Notes: a model not told the origin generated them from the sequence alone. 64,000 bases of DNA from Geomonas subterranea (GCF_019063845.1 NZ_CP077683.1:372001-436000), one strand, 5' to 3'; positions 17,790 through 26,764 are shown, counted from the first letter of the stretch. A program made the numbers and translations.

Positions 17790-18221
17790 TCAGGCCAAGC
17801 GCTCTCGTATCTCAGTCGCACGCTCCGCAGCTTTGAGGGCGTCGTCGCTACACCCCATCCGCGAATATATCGCACCGAGGCTGCTGAGGCACCCGGCCCG
17901 TTTCGGCTGAAAGACATCGGGGGCGGCGCGGGTCAAACGCTCGTAGATTTCGTTCGCACTCTTCACAGACCGAAGGGCTTCGTCGAAACGCTCAATGGTC
18001 GCGTACATTATCCCTAGATTGTAAAGAGCCATGGCTAGATCCGGCTCGTAGGCGTCGGGGATGGCAAGGGCCTGATTCTCACGTATTTGGGCCGTGCGTT
18101 CAACTACCTTTATGCCTTCGTCTATCCGTCCAACCTCCAGCAGCATTCCTCCCAGGTCGTTCAGGCTGATAGCGAGGAGCGACTCGTAGACATCAGCGTC
18201 GATACTGGTCAGACGCTCATG
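17790..18221 (-). pseudogene. TPR-repeat protein fragment
   Basis: The open frame from 18221 down to a stop at 17790 encodes tetratricopeptide units of the kinesin-light-chain-like type: LLAISLNDLGGMLLEVGRID, ALYNLGIMYATIERFDEALR and LSSLGAIYSRMGCSDDALKA. An in-frame TGA lies just upstream at 18222-18224 and the family-B repeat begins at 18228. Both ends of the domain are missing and there is no plausible start. It is a remnant of a longer TPR gene. Confidence 0.75.
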
Positions 18222-18227
18222 TCATGA

Positions 18228-18329
18228 GGGATGTTGTTAAAATTTTGATATTTGAGCAGTGTGGCCAGCAGGAACGCTTGAATGTTCACCCAAGCATCGA
18301 GGGAAAATAAAAATATCAACAACGTCCCC
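18228..18329. repeat. Repeat family B, copy 4 (full)
   Basis: The left end is GGGATGTTGTT and the right end is AACAACGTCCCC, with AACGCTTGAATGTTCACCC in the middle as in copy 2. It lies against the truncated TPR fragment. Confidence 0.75.
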
Positions 18330-18376
18330 CCCCTGTCCGTCCCTCTTGTATCCTGATTCTCGGGAGTTATTGCTCC

Positions 18377-19234
18377 CTATGCCTTCACTTCCAAAAATGC
18401 TTTCCCCTTTGTGCTCAACTTTGGTCGCCCTTTGTGCATGGAGACCAGGTCCAGCTTTACCAGTGCTCGAACAACATCGGCTGCTGATCTCCTCTCCAGA
18501 TCGTGTAGAAGAGCTACCACACCTGAAGAATCTTGTACCGCCAACCGCTGCATCAACGTGATCGACGCCGTGATCTCTGATTCACCCATTCGGGCCCAAA
18601 GCCAACGGCTGCCGAAGATGGAGCCGTAGGATTCCAGGATCAGATGGGACACGGAGACGACAAAGCCAAGACCGATATGAGCACGATCGATATCGTCCTC
18701 TAAAGTGAGTGGGTTATCGACCAGTACCGGGCCAAAGGTCCAGCCGAGATAGTAGTCGTCATGGGGTTCGTAGGCGTGCCCGATGCAGCCGAGCATTGCG
18801 AGTGCCAGCAGGAGGTAAAGCGTCCAAAACCACGCCGGATGGCTCGCGGATAGTTGGGTGAAATAGCAGAGGGAGAGAAGGGCGCAGAATAAGCCGCCAC
18901 CTATAAGCAACCACATGCTGTCATCACTTTTTTGCTGGTATGCCTCTTTCGGGCGGAGGAAGTAGGACGCGGCCATGAAACCGAGGCTGAGGTTTGCCCC
19001 GGTAATAAGAGATGCTCTGTACCCAAGGTGGTCGATGACCGGCAGGTCGACTAGCGCCAGCGCGAACAACAGGGTGAGAAGGAAGACCACCACTGCTACC
19101 GGTGTCAGCAGCACCGTCAAGGCAGCAAACACCAAGGCATCATGTCGCGCGCCATAGTAAGCTTCCCGCAGCCGAGACCTAAGGGTTGGAAGTATCTTCT
19201 GCTGTTCGTTCAGGTTAGTCTCCAGAAGGGACAT
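18377..19234 (-). CDS. Hypothetical membrane protein
   Basis: The 285-residue protein has an N-terminal helical segment and five hydrophobic stretches between residues 33 and 165 (VFAALTVLLTPVAVVVFLLT among them). A soluble C-terminal domain of about 100 residues follows, whose end (VVALLHDLERRSAADVVRAL, VKLDLVS) resembles a winged-helix fold. It is the last gene of the minus-strand run starting with LemA at 25270, 12 bp after the DUF350 gene. Function is unknown. Confidence 0.65.
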   Translation of the reverse strand: MSLLETNLNEQQKILPTLRSRLREAYYGARHDALVFAALTVLLTPVAVVVFLLTLLFALALVDLPVIDHLGYRASLITGANLSLGFMAASYFLRPKEAYQQKSDDSMWLLIGGGLFCALLSLCYFTQLSASHPAWFWTLYLLLALAMLGCIGHAYEPHDDYYLGWTFGPVLVDNPLTLEDDIDRAHIGLGFVVSVSHLILESYGSIFGSRWLWARMGESEITASITLMQRLAVQDSSGVVALLHDLERRSAADVVRALVKLDLVSMHKGRPKLSTKGKAFLEVKA

Positions 19235-19246
19235 TTTTACCCCTCA

Positions 19247-19654
19247 TCAGTACGTCATACACGCCGCGTTCAGTACGCCCGCCACGCTGGAGAAGGCGGC
19301 GAGGAGAAGGGCGGAGGGGACTTTGCCGGCTTTTATGTCGTCGACGACGAACCCCAGCAGCTTGCGCAGAACGGAGAACACGAATAGCTGCACCATGGTG
19401 GCCATCAGGGCCCAGGCGGCCATGTCGGCCAGGTTCACGCTGTGCGCTATGACTATGGCTACCGGGATGGCGAAACCGATTAAGGCTCCGGTGAGACTTA
19501 CCGCCGCAGCCATATTCCCCTCGCGGATCAGCCCGATCTCGTCATAGGGCGTGAACCGGATGTAGATCCAGGAAAAGAGGGCCAGGTAAACCATGGAGAG
19601 GACCAGGTAGATACCGTAGTTGATGATGATGCTGTGATTGAGCGCGAAGGCCAT
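19247..19654 (-). CDS. DUF350 (YjfL-type) membrane protein
   Basis: The 135-residue protein has four hydrophobic helices and the typical DUF350 features: NMAAAVSLTGALIGFAIPVA and a C-terminal small-residue helix (LLLAAFSSVAGVLNAACMTY). Members of this family are short inner-membrane proteins of unknown function, found with glutathionylspermidine-synthase-like and M48 genes in E. coli-type yjf clusters. The same partners occur here (20916, 22657), which supports the assignment. It starts one base after the end of the coiled-coil protein gene upstream. Confidence 0.85.
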   Translation of the reverse strand: MAFALNHSIIINYGIYLVLSMVYLALFSWIYIRFTPYDEIGLIREGNMAAAVSLTGALIGFAIPVAIVIAHSVNLADMAAWALMATMVQLFVFSVLRKLLGFVVDDIKAGKVPSALLLAAFSSVAGVLNAACMTY

Positions 19655-19655
19655 C

Positions 19656-20903
19656 CTAGATCCCTCCTTGTTGCGGGGTACGCTGGTTGTAAACCTGGCT
19701 CCAGGTCTGTGCCAGCCACACCGGTATCTTTACTTGGTCGGTGGAGGCGTTTTTCTCTTTCAGCACGAAGGACTGGGCGGCGGTCAGCGGGTAGAGCACG
19801 CCCAGATCTTCCTTGGCGATGGTTGCGGCGCGTTCGACGGTCCGCCCCTTGAACCGGAACTGGAAGGTAACTTTCAACGCCTCCGAGCATTCCTCGAGGT
19901 AGATCTCGCCGTGGCTATCGTAATAGGGGTAGGGGGCCTGGGCTATGGCGGGCAGTCCCAGCGCGGTGGCAACTTCATCGTTCACCCGTGACTGCAAAAT
20001 CGACCCGGACGACCTGGTTTCGGCGATGGTGGCGCCGGTGCTGCTCCTGATGGTGTCGAAGACGTCCCTGCTCACCTCGACGGTCGACTCGGTGCTCGAT
20101 ACGGGGGGCGAATCCTTGCTGTTGTCCCAGGTGTAGCGAACCAGGGTCGCGAGATAGGCGGGACGGCTGTCGAGCACGTGCACCACCCACTCATCGGACT
20201 GGACCGCCTTCTCCCCGGTAAGCCTCTGCACCAGCCAGCGCAGCCGCTCGGCGCTTTTTTCGGCGGTCCGGGAATTGAGGTACAGTTCGCTGAAGGAGAG
20301 GGCGCCTCCCTCCTTTGCCCCTGCCAGTTCCTGCTTGATGCTCGCGACGAGGGTGCGGTCGCCTCCCTCCCGCAAGCTCTTCGGGTCTCCCAGGAGCGCT
20401 TCCGCCCGGCGCAACAGGTACTTGCTCTCGGACAGCTCCTTGTGCAGGCGCTCCTTCATGCCGGCACGGTCGATCGACGCGACCTGGATGTCCTCCATGT
20501 GCTCGGACAACCCCGCCATCTCCTCTTTCACTGTGTCGGCCACGTCCTGGCATGCGTCGAGGTCTTTCGCCCCTTCCTCGCACACCGTTTTCCTGGCCTC
20601 GTTGATCCTTGCCACACCCACGGAGATGGCCTGGCCCCATTTCTCACGGTCGGCCAACGGCTTTATCTCGGCCCACTCCTTCTTGGAGGAGAGGGCGGCG
20701 TACTCGCTCTGACACTGGGCGACCCCGGCTAGCGCCCCGGCACAGAACTGCCTGAGCTTCTCGTTGCGCTCCTGCCTTTCGTTGTAGAGGTTGGCGAGGT
20801 ACACGCCGCCTATCGCGATACCTATCCCGATCACGCTGGCCATGACCCCGAAGTTGGAGAGCAGGCCGAACGAGTCGGTTTTCTTTTTCTTTGCCTTTGC
20901 CAT
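19656..20903 (-). CDS. Membrane-anchored helical protein of unknown function
   Basis: The 415-residue protein begins with a lysine-rich stretch (MAKAKKKKTDSF) and a single membrane helix (VMASVIGIGIAIGGVYLANL, residues 20-39), then a long charged helical region up to about 190. The C-terminal half contains mixed strands and helices. It would be anchored in the inner membrane with a large periplasmic part. No family was recognised. It sits inside the envelope operon between the ATP-grasp gene and DUF350, with spacings of 12 bp and 1 bp, so a shared envelope role is likely. Confidence 0.65.
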   Translation of the reverse strand: MAKAKKKKTDSFGLLSNFGVMASVIGIGIAIGGVYLANLYNERQERNEKLRQFCAGALAGVAQCQSEYAALSSKKEWAEIKPLADREKWGQAISVGVARINEARKTVCEEGAKDLDACQDVADTVKEEMAGLSEHMEDIQVASIDRAGMKERLHKELSESKYLLRRAEALLGDPKSLREGGDRTLVASIKQELAGAKEGGALSFSELYLNSRTAEKSAERLRWLVQRLTGEKAVQSDEWVVHVLDSRPAYLATLVRYTWDNSKDSPPVSSTESTVEVSRDVFDTIRSSTGATIAETRSSGSILQSRVNDEVATALGLPAIAQAPYPYYDSHGEIYLEECSEALKVTFQFRFKGRTVERAATIAKEDLGVLYPLTAAQSFVLKEKNASTDQVKIPVWLAQTWSQVYNQRTPQQGGI

Positions 20904-20915
20904 GGAGACTCCGGG

Positions 20916-22058
20916 CTACCTGATGATATGGCCGATGAACTGCGACCGGTCGGAGTGGATGCGGGGATCCCTGCGGAAGCCGAGCCCGGCCGGGCGCCCC
21001 GCGAAGAACACGCCTGCCTGGTACTTGTTGCCTTTGCCATCGACTGCGAACTGCGCCAGTTCCTGCCAGATCGACTGCTGCGCACCGTACCCGCCGTCGG
21101 CGCCCGCTATGGCGCCGGTCCCCAGGAGGAGCTCGACGTTCTTCCCTTCGCGCCCCAGCACCGGTTTCCTGGCGCAGGGGGCGGGCAGGGGGGCGAGCGA
21201 GGTTTTCAAAAGGTACGGATGGTCTGGGTACTTCTTGTAGAGCTTGGCGAGGAAGCACTTGTGCTGGAACAGCAGGGTGTAGGGCGGGTTGATCACCATG
21301 GTCGATCCCGATTTCATCGACTGCCCCAACAGGTCGAGCAGTTCCGGCTCCTCGAACGCGATCGACTCCCACGGGATCAGCTTGTAGAGATAGGGCCAGC
21401 GGACCTCGGCGGGATCGGTGGTGAAGACCCCGTCGGGAGCGAAGGTGACGGCGTCGACGTCCTCGAAGTCGCAGTCAAACCCCGCGTCGTTGGCGGCCTT
21501 TTCCATGAGGCGGCAGGTCCAGTAGTCCTCGGAGGAGTCAAAGCAGGTGGTGAGGAGCCGCCGCTCGAGCTGCGGATTGAGCGATGCCAGCTTGTCGAAC
21601 TGGTCCCGCAGCGCCTCGAAAAGATCGTTTGCCTGCGCCGTCTCGTCGAAGCCGTTCAGTTTCGCCTGCAGCCACTGGACCACCGCCGTTTCCAGGACCA
21701 GGGTCGCGGTGTCGGCGTTGAATTCGATCAGCTTGATCGGCACGCCGTCCATTCCGCCGGCGAAATCGAAGCGGCCGTAGATGTGCCAGTAACGATCCTC
21801 TTCCCAGCTCTCCCAGATCTGTGAATTCATCTCGAGCGGGAAGCCGAACTCGGGGAGAAGGTTGTTGGACATGATATACTCGGCCGTGTCCACGAACATC
21901 TCGTACAGCTCTTCCGCCGCGTCGAGATAGGCATCCACCTCCGGTTCGCTCAATTCGACCATCTCGCCGGCACACTGGTATTCCTGATCGAACCAGTCGA
22001 ACCCGGCGCTGGCCAAGTCGCCCGAACAGATCGGTTTGGCCTCCACGAGCCTCACCAT
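20916..22058 (-). CDS. Glutathionylspermidine-synthase-like ATP-grasp protein
   Basis: The protein (380 residues from MVRLVEAKPICS) resembles the C-terminal synthetase domain of glutathionylspermidine synthase and its YgiC/YjfC relatives. Visible features include IWESWEEDRYWHIYGRFDFA, the acidic-rich IKLIEFNADTATLVLETAVV region and NPPYTLLFQHKCFLAKLYKK, which contribute to the ATP-grasp fold. It lacks the amidase domain. Family enzymes join a carboxylate and an amine using ATP, but the real substrate of YgiC/YjfC-type proteins is not settled. The start at 22058 is chosen over an upstream ATG at 22163 that would overlap the preceding gene by 104 bp. Confidence 0.85.
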   Translation of the reverse strand: MVRLVEAKPICSGDLASAGFDWFDQEYQCAGEMVELSEPEVDAYLDAAEELYEMFVDTAEYIMSNNLLPEFGFPLEMNSQIWESWEEDRYWHIYGRFDFAGGMDGVPIKLIEFNADTATLVLETAVVQWLQAKLNGFDETAQANDLFEALRDQFDKLASLNPQLERRLLTTCFDSSEDYWTCRLMEKAANDAGFDCDFEDVDAVTFAPDGVFTTDPAEVRWPYLYKLIPWESIAFEEPELLDLLGQSMKSGSTMVINPPYTLLFQHKCFLAKLYKKYPDHPYLLKTSLAPLPAPCARKPVLGREGKNVELLLGTGAIAGADGGYGAQQSIWQELAQFAVDGKGNKYQAGVFFAGRPAGLGFRRDPRIHSDRSQFIGHIIR

Positions 22059-22059
22059 G

Positions 22060-22653
22060 CTAGGCGCCTCCCCTGCCGCCGCCGGAGAAAAACCCGGACC
22101 GGCCGCCGGATACGGAGGAGACCTTGCCGCCCGACATCGCGGAGGCAACGTGGTTCGCCGCAACCTTCGACTGCAGCGCCGCCCCCCGGTTGGCGAAACG
22201 CGCCGGGCTCACGTGGTCGTAGGAACCGGTGCGCCCCTGCCGGTAGGAGTAGAGCGTGTTGTTGTAGTAGTGGTTCAGCCAGGAGTTGTAATGGTAATGG
22301 CCGCCGGAAGAGCCGTCGAAGGCGGGACCCTTTTCGTACTCCTGCCGCATGGTCTCGTCATCGAGGATGTCCCTCGTGCCGTCGCAGCGGTCGATGATGG
22401 TGCTGCTGACGTTGGCCGGTTCCTGGCTCACGATGACCAGCCGCCCGTTTCTCCCCCCTTTGCCGAACGAGGGGATGCCGTGCCCGTTGTCGCAGACCTC
22501 CTTCAGGTGGATCTTCACTCCCACGCGGTTGGCCAGTTCCTGCGGGCTTTTGCCGTCCGACCAGTCCCCCGACGTTCCCGCCTGCGCGTTCAGTACGCCC
22601 ATGGCCAGGACGGCCAATGCGAACGGGACCTCGGTCCTTGGTTTCCATTTCAT
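22060..22653 (-). CDS. Secreted small protein with Gly/Ser-rich tail
   Basis: The 197-residue product has an N-terminal signal peptide (VPFALAVLAMGVLNAQAG, likely cleaved after AQA). Its mature part contains a Tyr/His/Asn-rich stretch (GGHYHYNSWLNHYYNNTLYS) and a Gly/Ser-rich C-terminus ending SGFFSGGGRGGA. In E. coli-type clusters the YgiC/YjfC gene is preceded by a DUF1190 protein with a similar tail; the place in the operon is the same here, but sequence resemblance is too weak for me to name the family. It ends one base before the ATP-grasp gene starts. Confidence 0.65.
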   Translation of the reverse strand: MKWKPRTEVPFALAVLAMGVLNAQAGTSGDWSDGKSPQELANRVGVKIHLKEVCDNGHGIPSFGKGGRNGRLVIVSQEPANVSSTIIDRCDGTRDILDDETMRQEYEKGPAFDGSSGGHYHYNSWLNHYYNNTLYSYRQGRTGSYDHVSPARFANRGAALQSKVAANHVASAMSGGKVSSVSGGRSGFFSGGGRGGA

Positions 22654-22656
22654 TGC

Positions 22657-23721
22657 TTAACCTCCAGACGGCGCCAAGGCCATGCCCCTGCCGATGAGGC
22701 GCAGGCGCGCGATCCGTTGCGACATGGGCGGGTGGGTCGAGAACAGGCTTTCTTCCTCGGAGAGATCGGCCGCGGTGGGGCTCGCTATGCACAGGTGGGC
22801 GCTGGCCTGGCTGATGCTGTGCGTCGCTCCGGCAGCCCCGGATATCTTCTCCAGGGCCGAGATGAGGGCCTGCGGGTTGCGGGTGAACTGCGCCGCCGAG
22901 GCATCGGCTAAGTATTCACGCTCCTTGCTGACCATGAGCGCCATGATGCGGGTGGCCAGGGGGGCGAGGAGCACGGTCAGGAGCCAGATCACGAAGATGA
23001 TGCTCCCGATGCGGCTGTCATCGTCCCCGCTGCGGTCGCTGCCGCCGTGGTAGCGGCAGCGCGCCACGAATTCGGCGATCAGCGCCGATATGCCTACGAG
23101 GACGGTGAGCGTCGTCATCAGGCGCACGTCCTGGTTCTTGATGTGGGCGATCTCGTGAGCCACCACCCCCTGCAGTTCCTCGCGGGTCAGGGAGAGAAGG
23201 AGCCCCTCGGTCGCGGCGACGTGGAAATCTCCCGGCTTCAGGCCGACGGCCATGGCGTTCGGGTCGCGGTCGGGGATGATCCAGACCGACGGCATGGGCA
23301 TGCCGGCGGCGATGGACATCTCTTCCACCACGTTGTGGAAGACCCGCCCCGGCCCCTTGGTGTCGCTGTCAACCGGCGTGGCGCGGACGGCTTTCAGCAC
23401 CGTGGTGGCGGCGCTGGAGAGTTCCCACCAGGCGAGGCTGGCGCCGAGAAGCCCGATCACGATGGTGAACACGGGGCGGAACGGCTTGGACTTTTTCTCG
23501 TAGGGACGGATCGCTCCCGGCGGGAGTTCCGCTTCCTGGTAGGAACCCGGACTCGTCTCCCGGTAGACCGTGGCGGGGACGGGACGGGTATGGGCGCGGG
23601 CCTTGAAGTAGAGCGCCAAGTCGAGTCCCAGACCAAGCCACAGGAAGAAGGCGACGAAGAGGGCCACGACCCACGTGGTCTTCTTCCTGTTCTTTTCCTG
23701 CAGCTCGAAGAAGGTCGCCAC
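22657..23721 (-). CDS. M48 (HtpX-like) membrane metalloprotease
   Basis: The 354-residue protein has an N-terminal membrane helix (WVVALFVAFFLWLGLGLDLA), a second helix near residue 90, the zinc motif HEIAH (189-193) in VVAHEIAHIKNQDVRL, two more helices around 200-270 and the downstream EREYLADASAAQF with the third metal-binding glutamate. These match HtpX-type proteases with the active site facing the cytoplasm, which degrade misfolded membrane proteins. It sits between the CDF and secreted-protein genes with gaps of three bases each, so it is translated as part of the LemA operon. LemA and M48 genes are common neighbours. Confidence 0.9.
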   Translation of the reverse strand: MATFFELQEKNRKKTTWVVALFVAFFLWLGLGLDLALYFKARAHTRPVPATVYRETSPGSYQEAELPPGAIRPYEKKSKPFRPVFTIVIGLLGASLAWWELSSAATTVLKAVRATPVDSDTKGPGRVFHNVVEEMSIAAGMPMPSVWIIPDRDPNAMAVGLKPGDFHVAATEGLLLSLTREELQGVVAHEIAHIKNQDVRLMTTLTVLVGISALIAEFVARCRYHGGSDRSGDDDSRIGSIIFVIWLLTVLLAPLATRIMALMVSKEREYLADASAAQFTRNPQALISALEKISGAAGATHSISQASAHLCIASPTAADLSEEESLFSTHPPMSQRIARLRLIGRGMALAPSGG

Positions 23722-23724
23722 TAG

Positions 23725-24639
23725 CTACCCCTCGCTGGGCGCAACTACAGCCGCAGGCTGGATGAAGATGTGCTTCAGCTGCGGGACCGTCTTCTGCACT
23801 TTCTCCCTCAGTTCGGCTATGGTCTTTTCCACCTCGTGGTCGTGCAGCTCCTGCTTGAAGTCGACGTCGATGCAGAGCAGGGAATCGGCCGCGCCGAGCT
23901 GCATGGAGCGGATGGCGCCCACCGCCAGCACGTGCTCGTGACCGTTGATGATGCGGCGCGCATAGCGGAGCTGGACCGGGTCGATCGCCTCCCCGATCAT
24001 CAGCTTCCTCATCTCGTTGGCCAGGAACAGCGCCATGACGAAAAGGAGAGCGCCGATGCAGAGGGAGGAGGCCGCATCGTAGATGGGATTTCCCGTCAGG
24101 GAGACGAGGGAGGTTCCGACAAGGGCGAACACCAACCCCAACAGGGCCCCGGAGTCCTCCACGAAGACCACCACCGTGCCGCTGTCCTTGGAGTCGACGA
24201 CGCCCTGCAGCAGTTCCGAGGAGGAATGTTTCCCCATGCTGCGGCGGGCGATCCACCAGGACTGACCTTCGAGCACGATGGAGCCGATCAGGATGGCGTA
24301 GTTGAGCGAGAGGTGTTGCAGCGGTTCGGGGTGCTGCAGCTTGTGAAACCCTTCCATGAGCGAGTAGACGCCGCCCAGGACAAAGAGCAGCATGGCCACG
24401 ATGAAGCTCCAGAAGTACTCTTCCTTGCCGTGGCCGAAGGGATGGGTGTCGGTGGGGGGTATCTTGCTCCGTTTCATGCCGAAAAGGAGCAGGACCTGGT
24501 TGCCGGTGTCGGCAAGGGAGTGCACCGCTTCCGCCATCATGCCGGCGCTGTGGGTAGTGAGGGCGGCGAAGAGCTTGAACACGAAGATGACGAGGTTGTT
24601 CCTGAAGGCAACCTTTACTGCCTTTTCTCCTGAAGCCAT
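23725..24639 (-). CDS. Cation diffusion facilitator family transporter
   Basis: The 304-residue protein shows the CDF fold: six hydrophobic helices in residues 12-205, the metal-site motif HSLAD (residues about 40-44, of the HxxxD type) in AEAVHSLADTGNQ, and the HPFGHGKEEYFW signature. A cytoplasmic C-terminal domain ends with FIQPAAVVAPSEG. CDF proteins export divalent metals such as zinc or iron by proton exchange; the metal cannot be told from sequence. It lies 19 bp after LemA and three bases before the M48 gene. Linking metal export with a zinc protease in one operon may be functional. Confidence 0.9.
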   Translation of the reverse strand: MASGEKAVKVAFRNNLVIFVFKLFAALTTHSAGMMAEAVHSLADTGNQVLLLFGMKRSKIPPTDTHPFGHGKEEYFWSFIVAMLLFVLGGVYSLMEGFHKLQHPEPLQHLSLNYAILIGSIVLEGQSWWIARRSMGKHSSSELLQGVVDSKDSGTVVVFVEDSGALLGLVFALVGTSLVSLTGNPIYDAASSLCIGALLFVMALFLANEMRKLMIGEAIDPVQLRYARRIINGHEHVLAVGAIRSMQLGAADSLLCIDVDFKQELHDHEVEKTIAELREKVQKTVPQLKHIFIQPAAVVAPSEG

Positions 24640-24658
24640 GGATTTCCTTTTCTGAAGG

Positions 24659-25270
24659 TTACTTGAAAGAGAGGTTCACCTTGGGGACCTCGCGGTCGGC
24701 CTGCTCGCTGATCTCCCAGAGCGTTGCGGGAGCGGCCTTGGCCATGCCGGCGAACAGGACGTTGGGGAACTGCTGCTGGGCGACGTTGTAGCTGGTGGCG
24801 GTGTCGTTGTAGGCCTGGCGGGCGAAACCTACCCTGTTCTCGGTGGAGGTTAGCTCTTCCTGAAATTGGGCGACGTTCCCGGTGGCCTTCAGCTCCGGGT
24901 AGGCTTCGACGATCGCAGAAAAGCGGGACAGGGCGGCGCTGAGGGCGCCCTCGGCTGCGGCGATCTCGGCGACGTTGCCGGGACCCGCGCCGGTGCAGAC
25001 GCTGACGGCCTTGTTGCGGGCGGCGATCACTGCCTCGAGGGTCTCACGCTCGAACTGCATGGCGCCGCGCACGGCCTCCACCAGGTTGGGGATCAGGTCG
25101 TGCCGTCTCTTGAGCTGCACGTCGATCTGCTTCCAGCTGTTATTGGTCTGTTCCTTGAGGTTGATGAGGCTGTTGTACGAAGAAATGGCGATGAAAACGG
25201 TGATAACGGCGATGACGCCGATGACGATCGCAGCGGTCATTATGATTTTCCTCCAGGGGGAGTTGTTCAT
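24659..25270 (-). CDS. lemA: LemA family protein
   Basis: The 203-residue protein has one N-terminal membrane helix (IIMTAAIVIGVIAVITVFIA) followed by the LemA helical domain: YNSLINLKEQTNNSWKQIDV, QLKRRHDLIPNLVEAVRG, then NVAQFQEELTSTENRVGFAR and YNDTATSYN. All are family hallmarks. LemA proteins expose a helical bundle outside the membrane and are often coupled to M48 proteases or TPM-domain proteins. An in-frame ATG at residue 11 is an alternative start. It is the first gene of the minus-strand envelope operon that runs to 18377. Confidence 0.92.
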   Translation of the reverse strand: MNNSPWRKIIMTAAIVIGVIAVITVFIAISSYNSLINLKEQTNNSWKQIDVQLKRRHDLIPNLVEAVRGAMQFERETLEAVIAARNKAVSVCTGAGPGNVAEIAAAEGALSAALSRFSAIVEAYPELKATGNVAQFQEELTSTENRVGFARQAYNDTATSYNVAQQQFPNVLFAGMAKAAPATLWEISEQADREVPKVNLSFK

Positions 25271-25523
25271 TAAACGTCGGCAAATTAGCGGCGACTATAT
25301 ACGTATTCCTCAATGATGTCAACGCTGGGGCACCGTTGTCCTTGTTCGAGCTGAACTCTAAAGAGAGTGAATTTGATAGGGATAGGAGCAGTTTTGTGAC
25401 AGAGCCGGATGTGCCTGTGAGTGTGGTGAGGTAAAAGGAAAGGATCCGTAGGTAACAAGAAAGACCGACGTGAGGGGGCGCAGCCGGGGAGGGGAGGCTA
25501 TAACTGCAGCTTCCCCTCCGGCC

Positions 25524-26084
25524 TCATGGGACATACTTCGGCACCTGGTACCGCAACTCGGCGAGGCCCGAGCCGAACTGCTGCACGGATAGCAACGTCA
25601 AAGGGGGGGTGACTAAGCGACGCGGGAAGAGCGGCTTACCTTTTCCCAAGGTGACCGAACCGACTTGCACGATTATCTCGTCCAGCAGCCCGGCATCGTA
25701 GAATTGACCGGCTAAATCACCTCCACCTACAATCCAGATGTTCTTCGAGCCGGCCGCTTTGATCATTTCGGCATGAACAGGCCGGACGTCGCCGTGGACG
25801 AAATGGATGTTGGCTCCCTTGACGGTCGGGAGCGCCCTGCTGGAAAATATCCAGACTGGCTGAGTGTACGGCCACGCTGACCCCGTCTCGAGGGCCACCT
25901 TGTCGGCATGGTGCAGCATCCATTCGTAGGTTGCTGAACCCATCGCCACTGCGCCGACCTCAGCGATAAATGCGGGATAGCTGGTGTCGTCCACATTGCC
26001 TAACGGGAAAAGCCAATCCAACGAATCATCTTCTGTGGCAATGAATCCGTCGAGACTGGCCGCCGCGTAGTACAGTGTCTTCAT
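25524..26084 (-). CDS. Dihydrofolate reductase-like (RibD C-terminal) family protein
   Basis: The 186-residue protein has the RibD C-terminal fold: MKTLYYAAASLDGFIATEDD at the start, YEWMLHHAD, FVHGDVRP, and the NADPH-binding loop KNIWIVGGGDLAGQFYDAGL followed by DEIIVQVGSVTLGKGKPLFP. Such stand-alone proteins reduce unknown substrates with NADPH. It lies between the LemA operon and the small gene at 26104, both on the same strand, with 19 bp to the latter. Substrate is unknown. Confidence 0.85.
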   Translation of the reverse strand: MKTLYYAAASLDGFIATEDDSLDWLFPLGNVDDTSYPAFIAEVGAVAMGSATYEWMLHHADKVALETGSAWPYTQPVWIFSSRALPTVKGANIHFVHGDVRPVHAEMIKAAGSKNIWIVGGGDLAGQFYDAGLLDEIIVQVGSVTLGKGKPLFPRRLVTPPLTLLSVQQFGSGLAELRYQVPKYVP

Positions 26085-26103
26085 GATGGATACACCCTCG
26101 AAG

Positions 26104-26496
26104 TTACGGCTTTTCCGGACTAGCCGAACTCTCCTGATTTCCCAGCCGCTCGCACAGCTCCTTGAAGGCCTGGGTATCCATCTTCAGCTCGACCGGTTTG
26201 CCGTTGTCCTGGTAACCGATGGTGACGAGGCCGCCGACTATCTCGTGCTCCATCTCGGCGAAGAGGACTCCCTTCGGGTTGATCAGGAGATTCCCGGAGC
26301 GGATGAAACCCCTCTTCTCGAGTTCCTGGGCCATCGCCTCCTGCTCGGTCTTGTGCACCTTCTTGAACAGTTGCTTGCGCACGGCGCTGCCGTCGAACCA
26401 GACGTCGATGAGGCGCGTGTCGTCGCCGACGAGCGGGTTTTCAGCCGGAGTGGTGAGCTGGGCGGCGAGGATTTTGTCGGTGTTGATGTAACGCAT
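26104..26496 (-). CDS. Conserved hypothetical protein
   Basis: The 130-residue soluble product contains a likely globular domain (YINTDKILAAQLTTPAENPL, DVWFDGSAVRKQLFKKVHKT, LLINPKGVLFAEMEHEIVGG, VTIGYQDNG) and a polar tail NQESSASPEKP. No motif links it to a known enzyme family. It is upstream of the DHFR-like gene on the same strand and divergent from the IclR gene at 26765. Confidence 0.6.
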   Translation of the reverse strand: MRYINTDKILAAQLTTPAENPLVGDDTRLIDVWFDGSAVRKQLFKKVHKTEQEAMAQELEKRGFIRSGNLLINPKGVLFAEMEHEIVGGLVTIGYQDNGKPVELKMDTQAFKELCERLGNQESSASPEKP

Positions 26497-26667
26497 GGCG
26501 GGCTCCTTGGATAAGGGGGGATTCGGTCACAAAGCAGGTCTCTTCTACGATGCCACAAGCAGGCAGTGAAGCCGCAATCTAATGTAAACCCTGTCACTGT
26601 TCAAGCTATTTCTGGGGAGGCTCGTGGCTCAGGGGGGGCTTGCCAACAGGCTTTCATCATACGGGAA

Positions 26668-26718
26668 TTGACACGCCTTTTCCTTTGTGGTATTGAGGTA
26701 CCATATTACTAATATGGT
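26668..26718 (+). promoter_or_regulatory. Promoter with overlapping dyad operators before the IclR gene
   Basis: TTGACA (26668-26673) and TATTGA (26691-26696), 17 bp apart, form a sigma70-like promoter; the -10 is weak. A 16-bp dyad TGGTATTGAGGTACCA (26688-26703) covers the -10 element, and a perfect 9-1-9 palindrome ACCATATTACTAATATGGT (26700-26718) follows. The first dyad recurs in variant form at 32639 and 59075. Position and symmetry suggest autorepression by the IclR protein. Confidence 0.65.
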
Positions 26719-26764
26719 GCTGGCGGTCCTGCCGCTGTGGGGGGAAGTACAGGGGACGTGAGTC

